Origin: Chimonanthus salicifolius
Lineage: Eukaryota > Streptophyta > Magnoliopsida > Laurales > Calycanthaceae
DNA: 64,000 nt
Reading direction: 5' to 3'
Assembly (NCBI GenBank): GCA_013350335.1
Contig: CM023539.1
Coordinates: 38,240,631-38,304,630 of the forward strand
This document shows, piece by piece, positions 1-12,264 of this stretch (within the stretch, counting starts at the first letter, position 1; the number at the start of each line of letters is the position of its first letter). Made by a program: the position numbers and the translations under genes. The notes under the pieces were generated by a model. The model was not told the origin of the DNA and did no database searches. It worked only from the letters and a program-made list of their open reading frames with translations.

Positions 1-744
1 AGATATATATGGCAAACCCTCTGTGCCAACACTTTTGTTTCAAACAGCCAGTCCCTAAACCGTCCCAAGTTGGGACAGTTGTTATACCCAAAATACAGTC
101 TTAATTATCTATTATGTTATGATGGTAGTAACCGGTTTAAAATCTGAATGAATCTTTCTAATGTCAGTTCTATTTTATTTTATTTCCGAGATGTGAGAGT
201 TTCCAGTAAATATCCAATCAGTATATTATTGATAAAAATGGTTTACTTGAGTTTTTCAATTTATTCGTCTTCCCCAACTTACTAAAGGCATTTGATGAAT
301 TTGAGAGACCAATTTTTTTCTATATATCAATTTTATTAGTTTGTACCAGGTATTTTGTTTTTGAGTATTAAGATTTAAAAACATCAAAGTAAATTTAAGG
401 GTACTTACTCTGCCCTATTTGTCCAATACTTTGAATACTACAAAAGGATGATACCTTATTTCAAAACCGTGATATGTTGTCTTGCTTGGAAGGATAATAC
501 CCTACAACTCAATTCCATACGCCTATAGACTTGGACCTTAGATTAAACCATGACCATAGATAGGGGCAGCAACCCATCTTGTGAAGTAGGTGGCTTCTAA
601 CACCTATATTAATCATAAATATTCTTGAGGAAAGATGTAAATAAAATAACCTTCTTAGATACTTATTAAACATAAGTGATATCTTCAAATATTATTTCGC
701 AGCGATCCTGGATTTCAAGGTTTAAACGACATTGTCAGGCTAAT
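1..744. other. AT-rich sequence, no gene seen
   Basis: No coding region or repeat was recognised here. It should hold the 5' part of the long LTR whose 3' end is at 2118, but similarity to the partner LTR on the right (2583-5171) fades below about position 745, so either this stretch has been replaced or the two LTRs differ in their 5' parts. Confidence 0.4.
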
Positions 745-2118
745 TGGAATTCTTACACCGTACACATAACCAACTTCTAGGTGAGGGAAACAATTCACTA
801 CATACCTTGTATTCATATGATCCTTTATTTTGATTGTGCAAAGAAAAATATTGCATTGTATTGTATGTTCTGAATATAGTTGTTGGATCTAGAAGAGACT
901 GGGTGCATGTTAATGATGGTTATAATCTGGTGCTCACTCACAGTGGTGTAAGGGAGATTTTAGCCTAAACATTCTATTAGCTGTGAGGAGACTCAGTCCG
1001 CCTTGGATTGTGGAATCTAACCATTAACGTTGTTGAAAGATCCAATAACCTATACTCGAAGATTGATGATTGTTTGGATGGTATTAATTATCTTTTTTCG
1101 ACATGCTTTAAATGATGGTTTGTTTAAAAAGTATCAATCTAGCTATTATTCTAATGATATGATGCTTGGAGTATTGCTATGTTAATTTCAAGTGATATGT
1201 ATGCCATGGTAATGGAGATGTTGATTATGATGTTATAATCTGCTTAGAATGAGATTCATAATTCCATAGGCATGTTATGAATAATTAAGCATGTTTATTG
1301 GCATTGAGCATGGCATTTTCAAATTCATAGCATTGGATATGAGGGTGTGATCCATGATTGTCACGAAGACCACGACGGTGGTAGTTTTGTTAGCCTCACC
1401 TTTGAGTGGGAAGACCACTGCGGTGGAAGAGATATGTTATCCGTGACCAGTCATGAGGGTTGTTATTTGGTGGTGGACTGTGTTATCCTCACTTTATGTG
1501 GGAAGGCCACTAAGGCGATGTTGTGTTATCCTCGATTCGTCGGGAAGGCCACTAAGGCGATGTTGTTTTCTTCATTAGGCATTGGGCTCATCCCTTACAT
1601 TGCAGGCAATCCCTTGGACTTGAGCCTGGATGATAACCAAAGTGAGCTTAGAAGAAGACGAGTCGTTGGAGGATGCTTGGAATTGCGTAGATTATTAAAG
1701 AATTTAGTATTTAGATTATAAATTGGATCTTTATTAGATTTGAGACTCTTTGAGGAATTTGTTTACTTGTTTAGTTGGTTTGTTGAAACTTGACTAACGA
1801 ATTCAAGTATTGAGTAAATTTGAGAAAGTTATATGTTTGGTTTGTATGGGAATGTGAGTAAATTGGTGAGTTTAGAAATCTCTATGTGATTGAATATTTT
1901 ATCTCTCTAAGTTATATGGAATGATGAATGGAAAGGTCACGTCTTTTAGCAGGTTGTGAACTTGAGGAATTCGATGGCTTGTGAATTTGTATATATATTT
2001 CTTTAAAAAAAAAATAGCCATGAATTTACGATGTAAGACCCATTTAGGACAGCAGGTGATCTACAATTGTGCACTCAGATCACGCCCGTTTAGGTGTTGG
2101 AAGGCGGGGCGTGACACA
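745..2118 (+). mobile_element. 3' part of a long LTR (Del/Tekay-like), left arm of an inverted repeat
   Basis: This stretch matches, in reverse complement, 2587 to about 4030. It ends in GGCGGGGCGTGACA, the typical 3' end of plant LTRs of the Del/Tekay chromovirus type, so the LTR reads on the plus strand. Shared blocks include the wording around the 'gaccactgcggtgg' motif (about 1411), matched in reverse near 3420, and the block before 2118. The 124-codon ORF at 1347-1721 lies wholly inside it and is not taken as a gene. The start of the LTR is not seen and may lie before the window. Family assignment rests on terminal sequence and length, not on any coding domain. Confidence 0.6.
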
Positions 2119-2582
2119 ACTCGAGCCAGGCCCAATCTCGGGCCCAACCAGCCACAACTTCAGTTTTTTTTATAAGGGTCTTGTAACCCTAAAGTAAAGG
2201 AAAATGAATGATTAAAGAAAAGGAAGAAAGAACGTAGAGAGCGAAGGAGAAGGAAACTTGGAAGCCGCCGCCGATTCAGTGAGAAGCCACAACGAGATGC
2301 AGGGAGAAGAGTGAGAAGCCATCCCTGCACAGGTACCCCACTTCCTCTTCCTCCTCCCTCCTCTCTCTCTTCTCTCTCTCCTCCTTTTCTATTTTTTTAT
2401 CCATGTGATTTCTATGACCACCCATAACCCACCTCTTCACTGCCGCACCACTCCAAAACCCATCCCTACTTGCCACAACCCCTTTGTCACTTTTCTCTGG
2501 CTGCGGCAACCTCCCTCATCCATTTAGACACCTCCTTGTTACAGTTTCTCCTCATTATAGACCATCCTACGCCCATACAGTA
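2119..2582. other. spacer between inverted LTRs, CT-rich
   Basis: A 464-bp spacer between the two inverted LTRs. It contains a pyrimidine-rich run at about 2340-2390 and looks like host sequence, since it appears to continue at 5172 once the right LTR is removed. No convincing coding region was found. Confidence 0.4.
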
Positions 2583-5171
2583 AGTCATGCCCCGCCTTCC
2601 AGCACCTAAACGGGCGTGATCTGACTGCACGATTTTAGATCACTTGCTGCCCTAAATGGGTCTTACATCATAAATCCGTGGTTATATTTTTTTCTTCAAA
2701 TAAATAAACACACATTTACAAGCCATCGAATTCCTCACGTCCACAACCTACTAAATGATATAACATTTCCATTCATCATTCCATATAACTTAGAGAGAAA
2801 AATATTCCATCACATAAAGATTTCTACACTCACCAATTTAATCACATTCCCATACTAACCAAATAATAGCATTCTCAAATTTATTCAATACTCGAATTCA
2901 TTATTCAAATTTCAACAAACCAAATAAACAAATAAACAAATTCCTCAAAGAGTCTCAAATCTAATAAAAATCCGATTTATAATCTAAATACTAAATTCTT
3001 CAATAAGCTATGCGATTCCAAGTATCCTCCAACGACTCGTTGTCTTCTAGCTCAGTTTTGGTTATCATCCAGGCCCAAGTCCAAGGGATTGCCTGCAATG
3101 TAAGGGATAAGCTTCATGCCCAGTGAAGAAAACAACACCACATACATAGCATATGATATCTTTACTTTCTCTCATATTATTTCAAGCAAACTATATAAAC
3201 AATTTATTTCATGCTCATGCCTTATGCAAGAATACAATGTTCCATGTAAAATACCATATTCTAAACCATCATCTACATCTACTGAGATTTGGTGGTTTTC
3301 CCGACGAATCGAGGATAACACAACATCACCTTAGTGACCTCCCACCTAAAGTGAGGATAACACAACCCACCACCAAATAACAGTCTTCATGACTTGTCAC
3401 GGATAACACATCTCTTCACCGTAGTGGTCTTCCCACTTAAAGTGAGGCTAACAACGCTACCACCGTCGTGGTCTTCGTGACAATCATGGATCACACCCTC
3501 ATACCCAATGCTAGGAATATGAGAATGTCATGCTCAATGCCAATAAACATGCTTAATTATTCATAATATGCTTATAGACTTATGAATCTCATTTTAAGCA
3601 GATTATAACATCATAATCAATATCTCACTTGCCATAGCTTACATATAACTTGAAATAAACATAGCAATTATCCAAGCATCGTGTTATTAGAATAATACAA
3701 ACCAACACTCAAACATGTCCAAACAAGATCAATAATTCAACGATTCCATGAATATACATTATTGGATCTTTCAACAATATTAATTATCAGATTCCACAAA
3801 TCCGGGCAGAATGAATCTCCTCACGGCCGACAGAATGTTTGGCCAAAATCTCCCTTACACTACTGTGAGTGAGCACAGGATTACAACCATTATTATTATA
3901 CACTCAATCTATCTCTAGATCCAATAATTATATTCCAAACACATAATACAATGCAATATTTTTATTTCCTAACATATAATATAAGGAATCATATCAAAAG
4001 TATGCAGTGAATTATTTCCCTCAACTAGAAGTTCGTGAAATATGAAAGAGAAGTCCGTGTATTCTTCAAGCAATGATTAACCTTGAAGTCCAACGTTTGC
4101 TACAAAGGAAGAGAAGAGAAAAGGGAAGTATGGCAAGAGAAGAAAGCCAGACGCAGGTGGAATACTCCAAGCAGTGAAGACGTCGGGCTGACACGGACAG
4201 GAGCAGCAACCAACAAGAGCGAAATCTGATTGAAGGGTTGCGGAAAAGCTCAAACAAGGGAGATGAGGTATGCGTGAGAGCAGATTTTGGCGTTTTTCCC
4301 TTCCGTTTGGGGCCTATATAGGTGATTGGGTCGGCAATGTCAAATACGGAAGCTACAATTGGCTTTCGTTTGGGATTTTGGGTAGTTTCCATCGTATAAG
4401 AAGGGAAAGGGGTCGGTGAGAAAATATAGGGTTTACTTGCCAATTTTGAAAAAGAGACGGAAGAGGAGGAGAGTCGCATGAGGAGGGAAATTTCCTCTGT
4501 GAATGGGATTTTAGGGAAATAAGGGTCGAAAGGGGAAGCTTAGGAAATAGGAAACGGACGAGAGGAGGCGTGTGGGTCCCAAAGGTCCACACAACTTGGG
4601 TACCTAAAATATGTGTATTCTAAGAATACACCCTACTAAATTAACTTGATATTTTTAAATCGGGATTATTCTAATTGGAATTCTAACCTTAGGAATTTAA
4701 AATTTAATTTGGTAATTAAGTTTCTTCATTCACTCAACTTTTAACTATAAGGGGATATACTCGTAAATTTCTAATTGAGATTTCAACTTTGGGGGACTAA
4801 AATTTTATTTGACAACTAAATTTTTCCACTTATTCCTTCTCCCTTATTTACTTTAAATAACCTTTTTATCTAATTTAACTTCTTACAAATAAGATTTGGA
4901 TACTAAATCCTACAAAAATGTAGTTGAATTAATATTTTATTTAATGTTACTATCCTTTCAATTTTGTTTAATTTATTTTTAATTGGTTATTTTAATTTTC
5001 TCACTACTCAGTCGCTTACTGAAACGGGGATTCTAATTTTAATTTAATAAATAAATTTTCCATTCGCTTAGATTTCAAAAAAGTAAAATAATATATTAAT
5101 GCACACAATATCAATTTCTAATTAACTCTACCCACTTCTACTGACCCGCAACTCTAGGCCGGGTCATTAAA
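2583..5171 (-). mobile_element. solo long LTR (Del/Tekay-like), right arm of the inverted repeat
   Basis: Read on the plus strand it starts AGTCATGCCCCGCC and ends GGCCGGGTCATTAAA, which is the reverse of an LTR whose first and last bases have each mutated by one position. It is flanked by CAGTA (2578-2582) and CAGTC (5172-5176), a target-site duplication with one mismatch, and the CT-rich flank resumes after it. Length is 2,589 bp. The part up to about 4030 pairs with 745-2118. There is no internal domain or second LTR in direct orientation, so it is best read as a solo LTR left by LTR-LTR recombination. The 137-codon ORF at 4066-4479 lies inside and is not supported as a gene. Confidence 0.7.
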
Positions 5172-5764
5172 CAGTCACCTCCGCTCTTCTTCTAGTCCCT
5201 AAATCTATTTGCCGTGACCCTACACTCCCTCAAGCCTTGTTTCGCCCCTCTACAACCCTTCGTCTTGCCGCCTATACCCCTCACCCTGCTGAGAAAACCT
5301 CCCATAACCCTCCATTTGCTGCTGCCGCTGCCACTTCTGTACCCTAACCTTACTTCCGACCCTTCCTAAATTCCTTCTACACTTCCGCCCCTCCCATATA
5401 GTCTTCCTACTGCAACAACAAGCCTCCTTGGCCCCTTTCCAAGCCTTCGTCCCTTCCATACAGCCCTTATCCACCATCTCCAGCCCCTACTGTCCCCAGA
5501 TCTGTAGCCATTACCCCTCCCGTGCTTTCCCCTGTTTCTGCCACCTCCTCTAAGCCCTCCTAAAGCCATCACCACCCCCTCCAGATCTTCCCATCCTTGC
5601 TGCAATGCCTCTAGATCCACCCCTCTTTACTGTGTGACCCCTAAACCCATTACGTGTTGCCGTTTCCCCCAATTCTCTTTCCCATGGCTGTCGCCACCCC
5701 CAAATACATCTTCCTTTGCTACCGTTTCTCTCCATCACCCATTCCATTGCTGCCATAAGTAGTC
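5172..5764. other. pyrimidine-rich host sequence
   Basis: A strongly CT-rich strand without a credible gene. Purine-rich minus-strand ORFs here (for example 5250-5620) are low-complexity products of the base bias. It reads as the continuation of the spacer at 2119-2582. Confidence 0.4.
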
Positions 5765-6277
5765 CAATGTTGTGAAAATCGAATCATATCATAAATCGTT
5801 AATACATCTTGAATCGCAAAACGTGTATCGTAAATCGTAGAATCGTAAGATTCGTAAGTGTATTCCCTCAAAAATATTTAATATATGAAATAACGTTAAA
5901 TATATCTAAAATTTAATAACATGAACAATTATCCAACTTTCTTTCAATATTAAGTGAATTATATATAATTAGTTCATTGGAGCTCAAATTTCAATGCTCC
6001 AACTCCCAAAAGTATAAGACCAGTATATAATCCAACTATACCATGAAAAGTCAATAATGAACTAAAAAGCCCTCAAAAAATCGAAAGATCTTAAATGCTC
6101 ACCAACTCAAGTCTTACAAACCATTAAAACGAAATGTTTCATGCTTTCACACTCCTAATAACCCCATAATTCTATTATTTATACGAATCGGAAGATTTGT
6201 TGATAAATATGAATCGTTCCTCTTATCATATCGTATGAATCGTAAGATACAAATCGTGTATCGTAAGATTTTAACAA
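5765..6277. mobile_element. MITE-like element with TTGT..AAAATC ends
   Basis: The left end ATGTTGTGAAAATCGAATC and the reverse complement of the right end (TGGTTGTTAAAATCTTACG) match as imperfect terminal inverted repeats. Both sides carry several copies of short words such as ATCGTAA and GAATCGTA in opposite orientations, while the centre is plain AT-rich sequence. This is the pattern of a non-autonomous DNA transposon. A clean target-site duplication was not identified, so superfamily is left open. Confidence 0.5.
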
Positions 6278-6537
6278 CCATGGCCGTAATCCAATACAAA
6301 CCCAAACAGTAACCCATCAATCTCCAAATTATAACCCGAGGCTTCGTCGGGACTGATTAGTTGTTTAGTTTCCCTTTATTCTTTATTAAACAAATTAGAT
6401 CCATAGCATTTGCATGATTATCCGTGGTACACTTCATATTAATTACTTGCATATATTAATTGATTGATTAATTTCAACTCATTTTAGATTTAGGGTGCAT
6501 TATTTCATCCCCTTCTCAATCTTTAGGGAACCACATT

Positions 6538-7955
6538 ATATCCACTAAAGTTGCAATATATACACTCTATATTTTGCTAATCTTTATATCACTCGGCTCC
6601 AAGGTTATCCTCTACAATTGCAAGTTATAGTTTCAACCTCCTCATCTCATTCATTAATGTTATATCTTCAATAAACAACATAAAACAATGGGAATTAATC
6701 TTGGATTTCTAATGTTGAACTATCCATAACTGAGACAAGTAATAAGGGCTCAACACACACCATAGAATAAGTCCAAACTCCAACTAAAAACTACTCTCTC
6801 TACGTATTGTTCTTAATCTTGTTTTGGTTCCAATTGGTTCGTCCACTATTTATTTTTATTTTGTTTGAGCAGTAATAAGATGATAAGGCATTAATATGAA
6901 AATGTACGTGCAGGAGTGAAAAAACAAACAAAGAGGGTTTAGGAGATGTAAACCCTAAGGAGAAAAGAAAATACAAATCAACCCAAACAGAAGAATCAAC
7001 CCCGGAAGAAATAAACCAGTCCATGAGACACATCCAATACAAACAAGATAGCCCATATAACCCGTCCCACTCCATATGGCACAGATAGAACTCCACTATA
7101 TTCTTATATCCACTAAAGGTGCAATATATACACTATATGTTGCTAATCTTTATATCACTCGGCTCCAAGGTTATCCTCTACAATTGCAAGTTATAGTTTC
7201 AACCTCCTCATCTCATTCATTAATTTTATATGTTCAATAAACAACATAAAACAATGGGAACTAATCTTGGATTTCTAATGTCGAACTATCCATAACTGAG
7301 ACAAGTAATAAGGGCTCAACACACACCATAGAATAAGTCCAAACTCCAACTAAAAACTACTCTCTCTACGTATTGTTCTTAATCTTGTTTTGGTTCCAAT
7401 TGGTTCGTCCACTATTTATTTTTATTTTGTTTGAGCAGTAATAAAATGATAAGGCATTAATATGAAAATGTAAGTGCAGGAGTGAAAAAACAAACAAAGA
7501 GGGTTTAGGAGATGTAAACCCTAAGGAGAAAAGAAAATACAAATCAACCCAAACAGAAGAATCAACCCCGGAAGAAATAAACCAGTCCATGAGACACATC
7601 CAATACAAACAAGATAGCCCATATAACCCGTCCCACTCCATATGGCACAGATAGAACTCCACTATATTCTTATATCCACTAAAGGTGCAATATATACACT
7701 ATATGTTGCTAATCTTTATATCACTCGGTTCCAAGGTTATCCTCTACAATTGCAAGTTATAGTTTCAACCTCCTCATCTCATTCATTAATTTTATATGTT
7801 CAATAAACAACATAAAACAATGGGAACTAATCTTGGATTTCTAATGTCGAACTATCCATAACTGAGACAAGTAATAAGGGCTCAACACACACCATAGAAT
7901 AAGTCCCACTCCAACTAAAAATTACTCTCTACGTATTGTTCTTAATCTTGTTTTC
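6538..7955. repeat. 567-bp tandem duplication, 2.5 copies
   Basis: The word TCCACTAAAG starts at 6541, 7109 and 7675, giving periods of 568 and 566 bp. Copies 1 and 2 are full length; the third breaks off at about 7955. The copies are almost identical over long stretches, with scattered single-base changes. Each full copy carries the same 98-codon minus-strand ORF (6800-7096 and 7366-7662) with a few substitutions; no known domain was recognised in it, so it is treated as a by-product of the duplication. High similarity points to a recent unequal exchange. Confidence 0.9.
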
Positions 7956-9492
7956 ACCTTATAATATATGTTCCATATAATTTTTGCATATGGGTCCCTT
8001 CCTTTTCAACATCTACCAAATTAATTTCCTTAGAACCCTTTCATAAGCCTTTTTTAGATTGATAAAAGGCCATGTGTAAATTTTTTCCTTTCTCCTTAAA
8101 CTTTTCCATTAGCTGTTTAAAAATAAAAAGCTCCTACTATGGACATATAATAGTTGTTGACAATCTACACTTTCTTATGCGGAGCATGCACTCATCTCAT
8201 GTTATTTTATTTTATTTTTTTCATTATGTTAGTTTAGTTCTAGTTAATTTTATTTGAGGGTATTTTAGACATTTTATTGTAATTTTATTTGAGGGCAATT
8301 TGGGCATGTTTTATTGTAAAGGAAATTTGGGAATGTTTTATTGTAATCACTATATATTCCCATTGTATGCTTCATACGAATACAATGAGCAGCATGGAAT
8401 TTTTGAGACTCCCGGTGCTTCATGGGATGGTGTCCTTTTGGTGAGAAGTCCTTCCTCTATCCAAGTATTCTTCTCTCTTTCTTCTCTTCTTCTTTTCTTT
8501 CTTCTTCCCTTGAAAACCCCAACATATTTGAATTCCGCTTTTTCCTTTTCCTTTGAATTGTCGCCCCCATCCTTTTCCCAAATCCCTCTCTTAACTGCCT
8601 AGATTCCCATATTTTTTTCTTCCTTGTGTGCCGTTCCATACCAATCCTCCAAATCTAGCCTTTGCAGCACTAGTTGTCCCATCTACTAGTCAAAACCCTA
8701 ACCCTAGCCCACATCTAAACCCTAATTAGAGCCCTATCCTTTAAACCCTAGCCCTAATCATTCCCCAACCCCAAACAGCCCCATAAATTGTTGTCCTAAC
8801 CCATAACAGTCCCATATATGGCTGTATACTGCTTCCAGATCCATTAAGATCCCCATTTTGCTGTCCCACACCGTTAAGATCACATATTACTGTTTTCATA
8901 CTGTTTCTCCTTGCCACACACCCAGCTTAGGCCCTATTTCTAATGAAAGGCCTACATGTTTGTGGCATCTAACAAACCCCTTTGTTTTGAGGGATCCTTA
9001 CTGCTAATATGACTTGGTCTTGATTGTTTTATAGTCATTTATATTAGATTCCAAGACTTTCTTGATTATTTGTGACAGGGTTATATTCTTAAATTGCAAG
9101 TATTACTTTAGACCTTAATTTCAGTCTTTACATGTTAATCATAATCATTGTTTTCCTTCTTAATTGCATTAGTCACCTAGGGTTACTGTTTATTTTGTGT
9201 CCCGCATCAATTTTGCCGTTTAGGTTTATTCCATTTAGTGTCCTGCGTCACTTTCAATTATGCCATATTTAGTGATTGAAAGACAACATTTCAATCTCAC
9301 ATGATGAATGTGTCTATTTGGCTTTATGTTTTGTAAATCCATTGTAGTTTAATGAAAAAAGAACGAGAAGCATGAATCTAATCATTTCCACTGGAAACCC
9401 CACTCTTCATCAAGTCAGGTAAAAGATTCTTATGTGGTGAAACAAAAGCCTCTAATAACCATTAATTTATTACTTTAGCATAATTCTTTGTG
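7956..9492. other. AT-rich sequence with LTR-like and telobox-like stretches
   Basis: At 8255-8350 there are three degenerate repeats of a TTTTATTGTAA-containing unit followed by a TATA-like stretch (8350) and a block resembling an LTR R/U5 region, so a retrotransposon remnant is possible but could not be bounded. At 8692-8760 the AAACCCTA word typical of plant telomeres and teloboxes occurs several times in degenerate form. No gene was recognised. Confidence 0.35.
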
Positions 9493-9507
9493 AAAAGAAC
9501 CCACATT

Positions 9508-9612
9508 ATGGTTTTTGCTGTTCTTTATGGTTTTTGCTTTTTCTACTTTCTCTATGTATTTGCACCTCTGGTGCCTCTTTATCTAATATATGAACCATTT
9601 CAAAAAAAAAAA
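9508..9612 (+). mobile_element. 5'-truncated LINE (L1-type) 3' end
   Basis: About 105 bp ending in a run of A, flanked by the 15-base direct repeat AAAAGAACCCACATT (9493-9507 and 9613-9627). The body ends with the words 'cctctttatctaatatatga' and 'accatttc' plus poly(A). A very similar 3' end occurs at about 31060-31108. Long target-site duplication, A tail and extreme 5' truncation are hallmarks of target-primed reverse transcription. Only the 3' untranslated tail is present; there is no coding part. Confidence 0.8.
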
Positions 9613-9876
9613 AAAAGAACCCACATTTTGCAATCAATGCTTTCTCGATTTCTTTTTATTGCATCATATGGTATCAAAGTCATTAGATTGTTTTTTAGGT
9701 CCAACAACTTGGGAAAGGAAGAGAGAACTCTACGTCAACCCAAAATTGGGTTTTCTTTGTCCATACACAAGAATGACCATACAACCTCTTGGTGGTCTCC
9801 TGCACCTAAGGTTTTTTTTAGCAGTAACAATGAGATTCATTCATAGAAGGAAAATGTACAATTACATCAAGAAAAT

Positions 9877-10235
9877 TGTGGAAGTGACAAAAGTCTCATA
9901 TCGGTTAATTTGATAAACCAATGACTCCATACATGTTATCAAGTCATGTTTTCTAACATGATATTAGAGCAGGTTCCATGTGCAGCCATAGGATCAAGCT
10001 GCATGTAAGGGCAGACCTAAAGCTTACATGTTCAACCATAGGGTCCAATTACACTGTGTGGTTTCCACGTACAGCCGCATAGCGCAGCTGCACGTGAGGG
10101 CTAGTGTGGAAGTGACAAAAGTCCCACATCGACTAATTTGAGAAACCAATACCCTATATAACACTTGAGGCACTCTTCTCCTTCTCTCAATAGCTAGCTT
10201 TTGAGAGTAGTTCTACCTCAAAAATGTTATCAAAA
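9877..10235 (+). mobile_element. TRIM-like miniature LTR retrotransposon
   Basis: Two direct repeats start TGTGGAAGTGACAAAAGTC at 9877 and 10105. The first ends in TTCTAACA (9958) and is followed at once by TGATATTAGAGCAGG, which resembles the initiator-methionine tRNA primer-binding site TGGTATCAGAGC. About 146 bp of internal sequence follow, ending in a purine-rich stretch before the second repeat. The first repeat lacks about 70 bp that the second retains, including its TATA-like 'ctatataac' (about 10152). There is no coding capacity. The right end is approximate and no target-site duplication was confirmed. Confidence 0.6.
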
Positions 10236-10369
10236 AGATAATACATCACTATAGTACACCCGAAAAAGTAAAAGCACTATTGTCAAACATCCCCACAATC
10301 CAGGGCGCAATCAGATAGGCCCCATCCAATCTCATAGGTCGTCAACTCCCATTTCTTTTTCTTGATTTT

Positions 10370-11100
10370 TGGAAAACTAAATTTATAATCCAAAATTTAA
10401 GCTAAATCTAGAATTGGTCCAATTCCTAAAACGTTGGCTGAACTACAAGATAGCCCAACATTTCAAATTTTTTTCCACGTAAAACTTTGCCATTTTGAAA
10501 ATTCATCCAAAATATTTAACAGTGGCCAGATTTGAAATTGTAGCTTAAACAAGAACTTGGACAAAATGTGGGCCAAATTGTTTGCTGAAATTCTCGCTAT
10601 AACCTGAGGCACAACTTGAAAATTTGACCAAAATCCAATTTGGGTTGGGTCAAATTTCAAACACCGATTTTGGGAAAACTTTTACTGAAGCCGAATTTAA
10701 AAATTTGATCAAAACCAGCTAGAGATAAATTTTTGCTTGAAAGTTAAGTTAAAATTTAAAATTTTGGCCAAAATCCAACCTGCATAAAATTTCTGGCTGA
10801 AATTTTGGTCAAAATTCAACACAGGCCAAAGTTTTAAATTTTGGCCAAAACCAACTTGATCCAAATTACTGGTCAAAATTTTAGCTAGAACACCAACATA
10901 AGCCAAATTTAAAACTTTGGCCAAATCTAAAATTTTGATCCTAACTATGGCTAATAGCTTGGGCTGATTTAAAATTTTGGCAAAATCATCATATGAACCT
11001 ATCTTAAAAATTCTGCCAACTTACATTTCAAGTCAATGTGTAGCTAAAATTATGGCCGAATTAAGTTCAAGCAACTCTGGCTTAACTTTCGGCCAAGATG
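10370..11100. repeat. degenerate AAATTTTGGCCAAAA-type repeat tract
   Basis: Variants of a short palindromic word, TTTTGGCCAAAA and its relatives (for example 'aaattttggc', 'ggccaaaatc', 'ggccaaattg'), recur roughly every 25-50 bases over about 700 bp with no strict period. The minus-strand ORFs at 10463-10660 and 10709-10924 are made of this repeat and contain a recurring A-K-I-L-x-F-like unit. No other function was seen. Confidence 0.6.
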
Positions 11101-11718
11101 GGCGATAAAAAACACCTCTAAGAACATTGTTGTAGAGAACAGATTGTGCCAAATAAACTATAGAGCAATTGCATCACTAAAATCAAATCAGAGCATGGAT
11201 TATGGAACAATTTAGGCTACAAAATCTACAAGAACAAATTCCAAAATGGAGGAAGACACTGTTAGGGTCTTGAGCAACTAGGACTCAGTGATGGTGGCTT
11301 CACCCTTTCTTAAAGCACTGTATCACATCACCTTCATATCAATGTCCATCAGTTTCTTTATCCTTCAAAATTTTGGATCTTTTTCTTTTTTCGGACCTTG
11401 AAGGGGGAGACTCATGCCTCTCGAAGTAGAGGTCATGAGGTCTTGCTTAGAGCCATTGTCCTCCCCTTCATATTAATAAGTTTTGCTGAATTGTAACACT
11501 CTTATGGAATGCAGTCTCAATCCTCAAAGTGTTTGTTCTCCTCATCTTAGTAAATGGTATATTTGTCCTTAAATTACTACCAATGGTAAATGTCACAAGG
11601 TGTTCAGTGTTGTTTCTTCTCAGTTAAGTATTAGCTGTCAGATATGATTAAGATTGAGAATGACTTCCCCTATCTCATTGTTTTCTCTAAAACCATGTCA
11701 TTCCTTTATAATTTGAGC
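11101..11718. other. sequence without recognised features
   Basis: No gene, repeat or transposon end was recognised in this stretch between the degenerate repeat and the TRIM array. Confidence 0.4.
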
Positions 11719-12077
11719 TCATCTGTAACGACCCGACCCGACCCGAACACACAGGGCTTAGGGCTTGACTCAGTGTGATATTGTCCGCTTTGGGCCTTGC
11801 ACACAAGCTCGAACCCGCATGGTTTTGTATTTGGGCCCGGTCCCACCTGGCCCAGCCCAAAAGGCCTCACACTAAGTTACACATGGGTGGCTTAATATAA
11901 ACCTACCCTCCCTTTTGTTTCCCACCGATGTGGGACTCTAGGGGAGGGAGGGATATCACAATCACCCCCCCTAAAGTCTCGAGCAGTCCCCGGCTCGACC
12001 TGGTCCAGCTCAGCAAATACAGGGGAAGGAGGAAAGCCCACACAGTCCGAGTGTTGAACCTGGCTCTGATACCAATC

Positions 12078-12264
12078 TGTCACGCCCCGCCTTCCAACAC
12101 CTGGACGAGCGTGATCTGACTGTACAAAACATAAATCACCTGCTGCCCTAAACGGGTCTCTCATAAAAAATATGTGGCTAAATTCAAAATAAACATCATT
12201 ACATTCACAAGCCACCAAGATTTCTCAAGTCCACAACCTGCTTGAAGACATAACATCTCATTTT
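12078..12264 (-). mobile_element. 187-bp LTR end of the Del/Tekay-like family inside the TRIM array (copy 1)
   Basis: Starts TGTCACGCCCCGCCTTCC and aligns with 2584 to about 2775: both share the '..acgggcgtgatctgact..' block, 'ctgccctaaa' and 'tccacaacct'. In element orientation the segment ends GGGGCGTGACA and is followed by GAT and the primer site, a normal LTR-to-primer-site junction. The second copy (12614-12800) has the same length and endpoints. Confidence 0.8.

Noticed and set aside
1347..1721. 124-codon ORF
   Set aside because: Inside the left long LTR; the corresponding sequence in the right LTR does not keep the frame open.
6800..7662. Two 98-codon minus-strand ORFs
   Set aside because: They repeat because the DNA is duplicated in tandem; no homology was recognised and no start context or gene structure supports them.
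8690..8765. AAACCCTA words resembling plant telomere repeats
   Set aside because: The units are degenerate and irregularly spaced over a short stretch, so this is not an interstitial telomere array.
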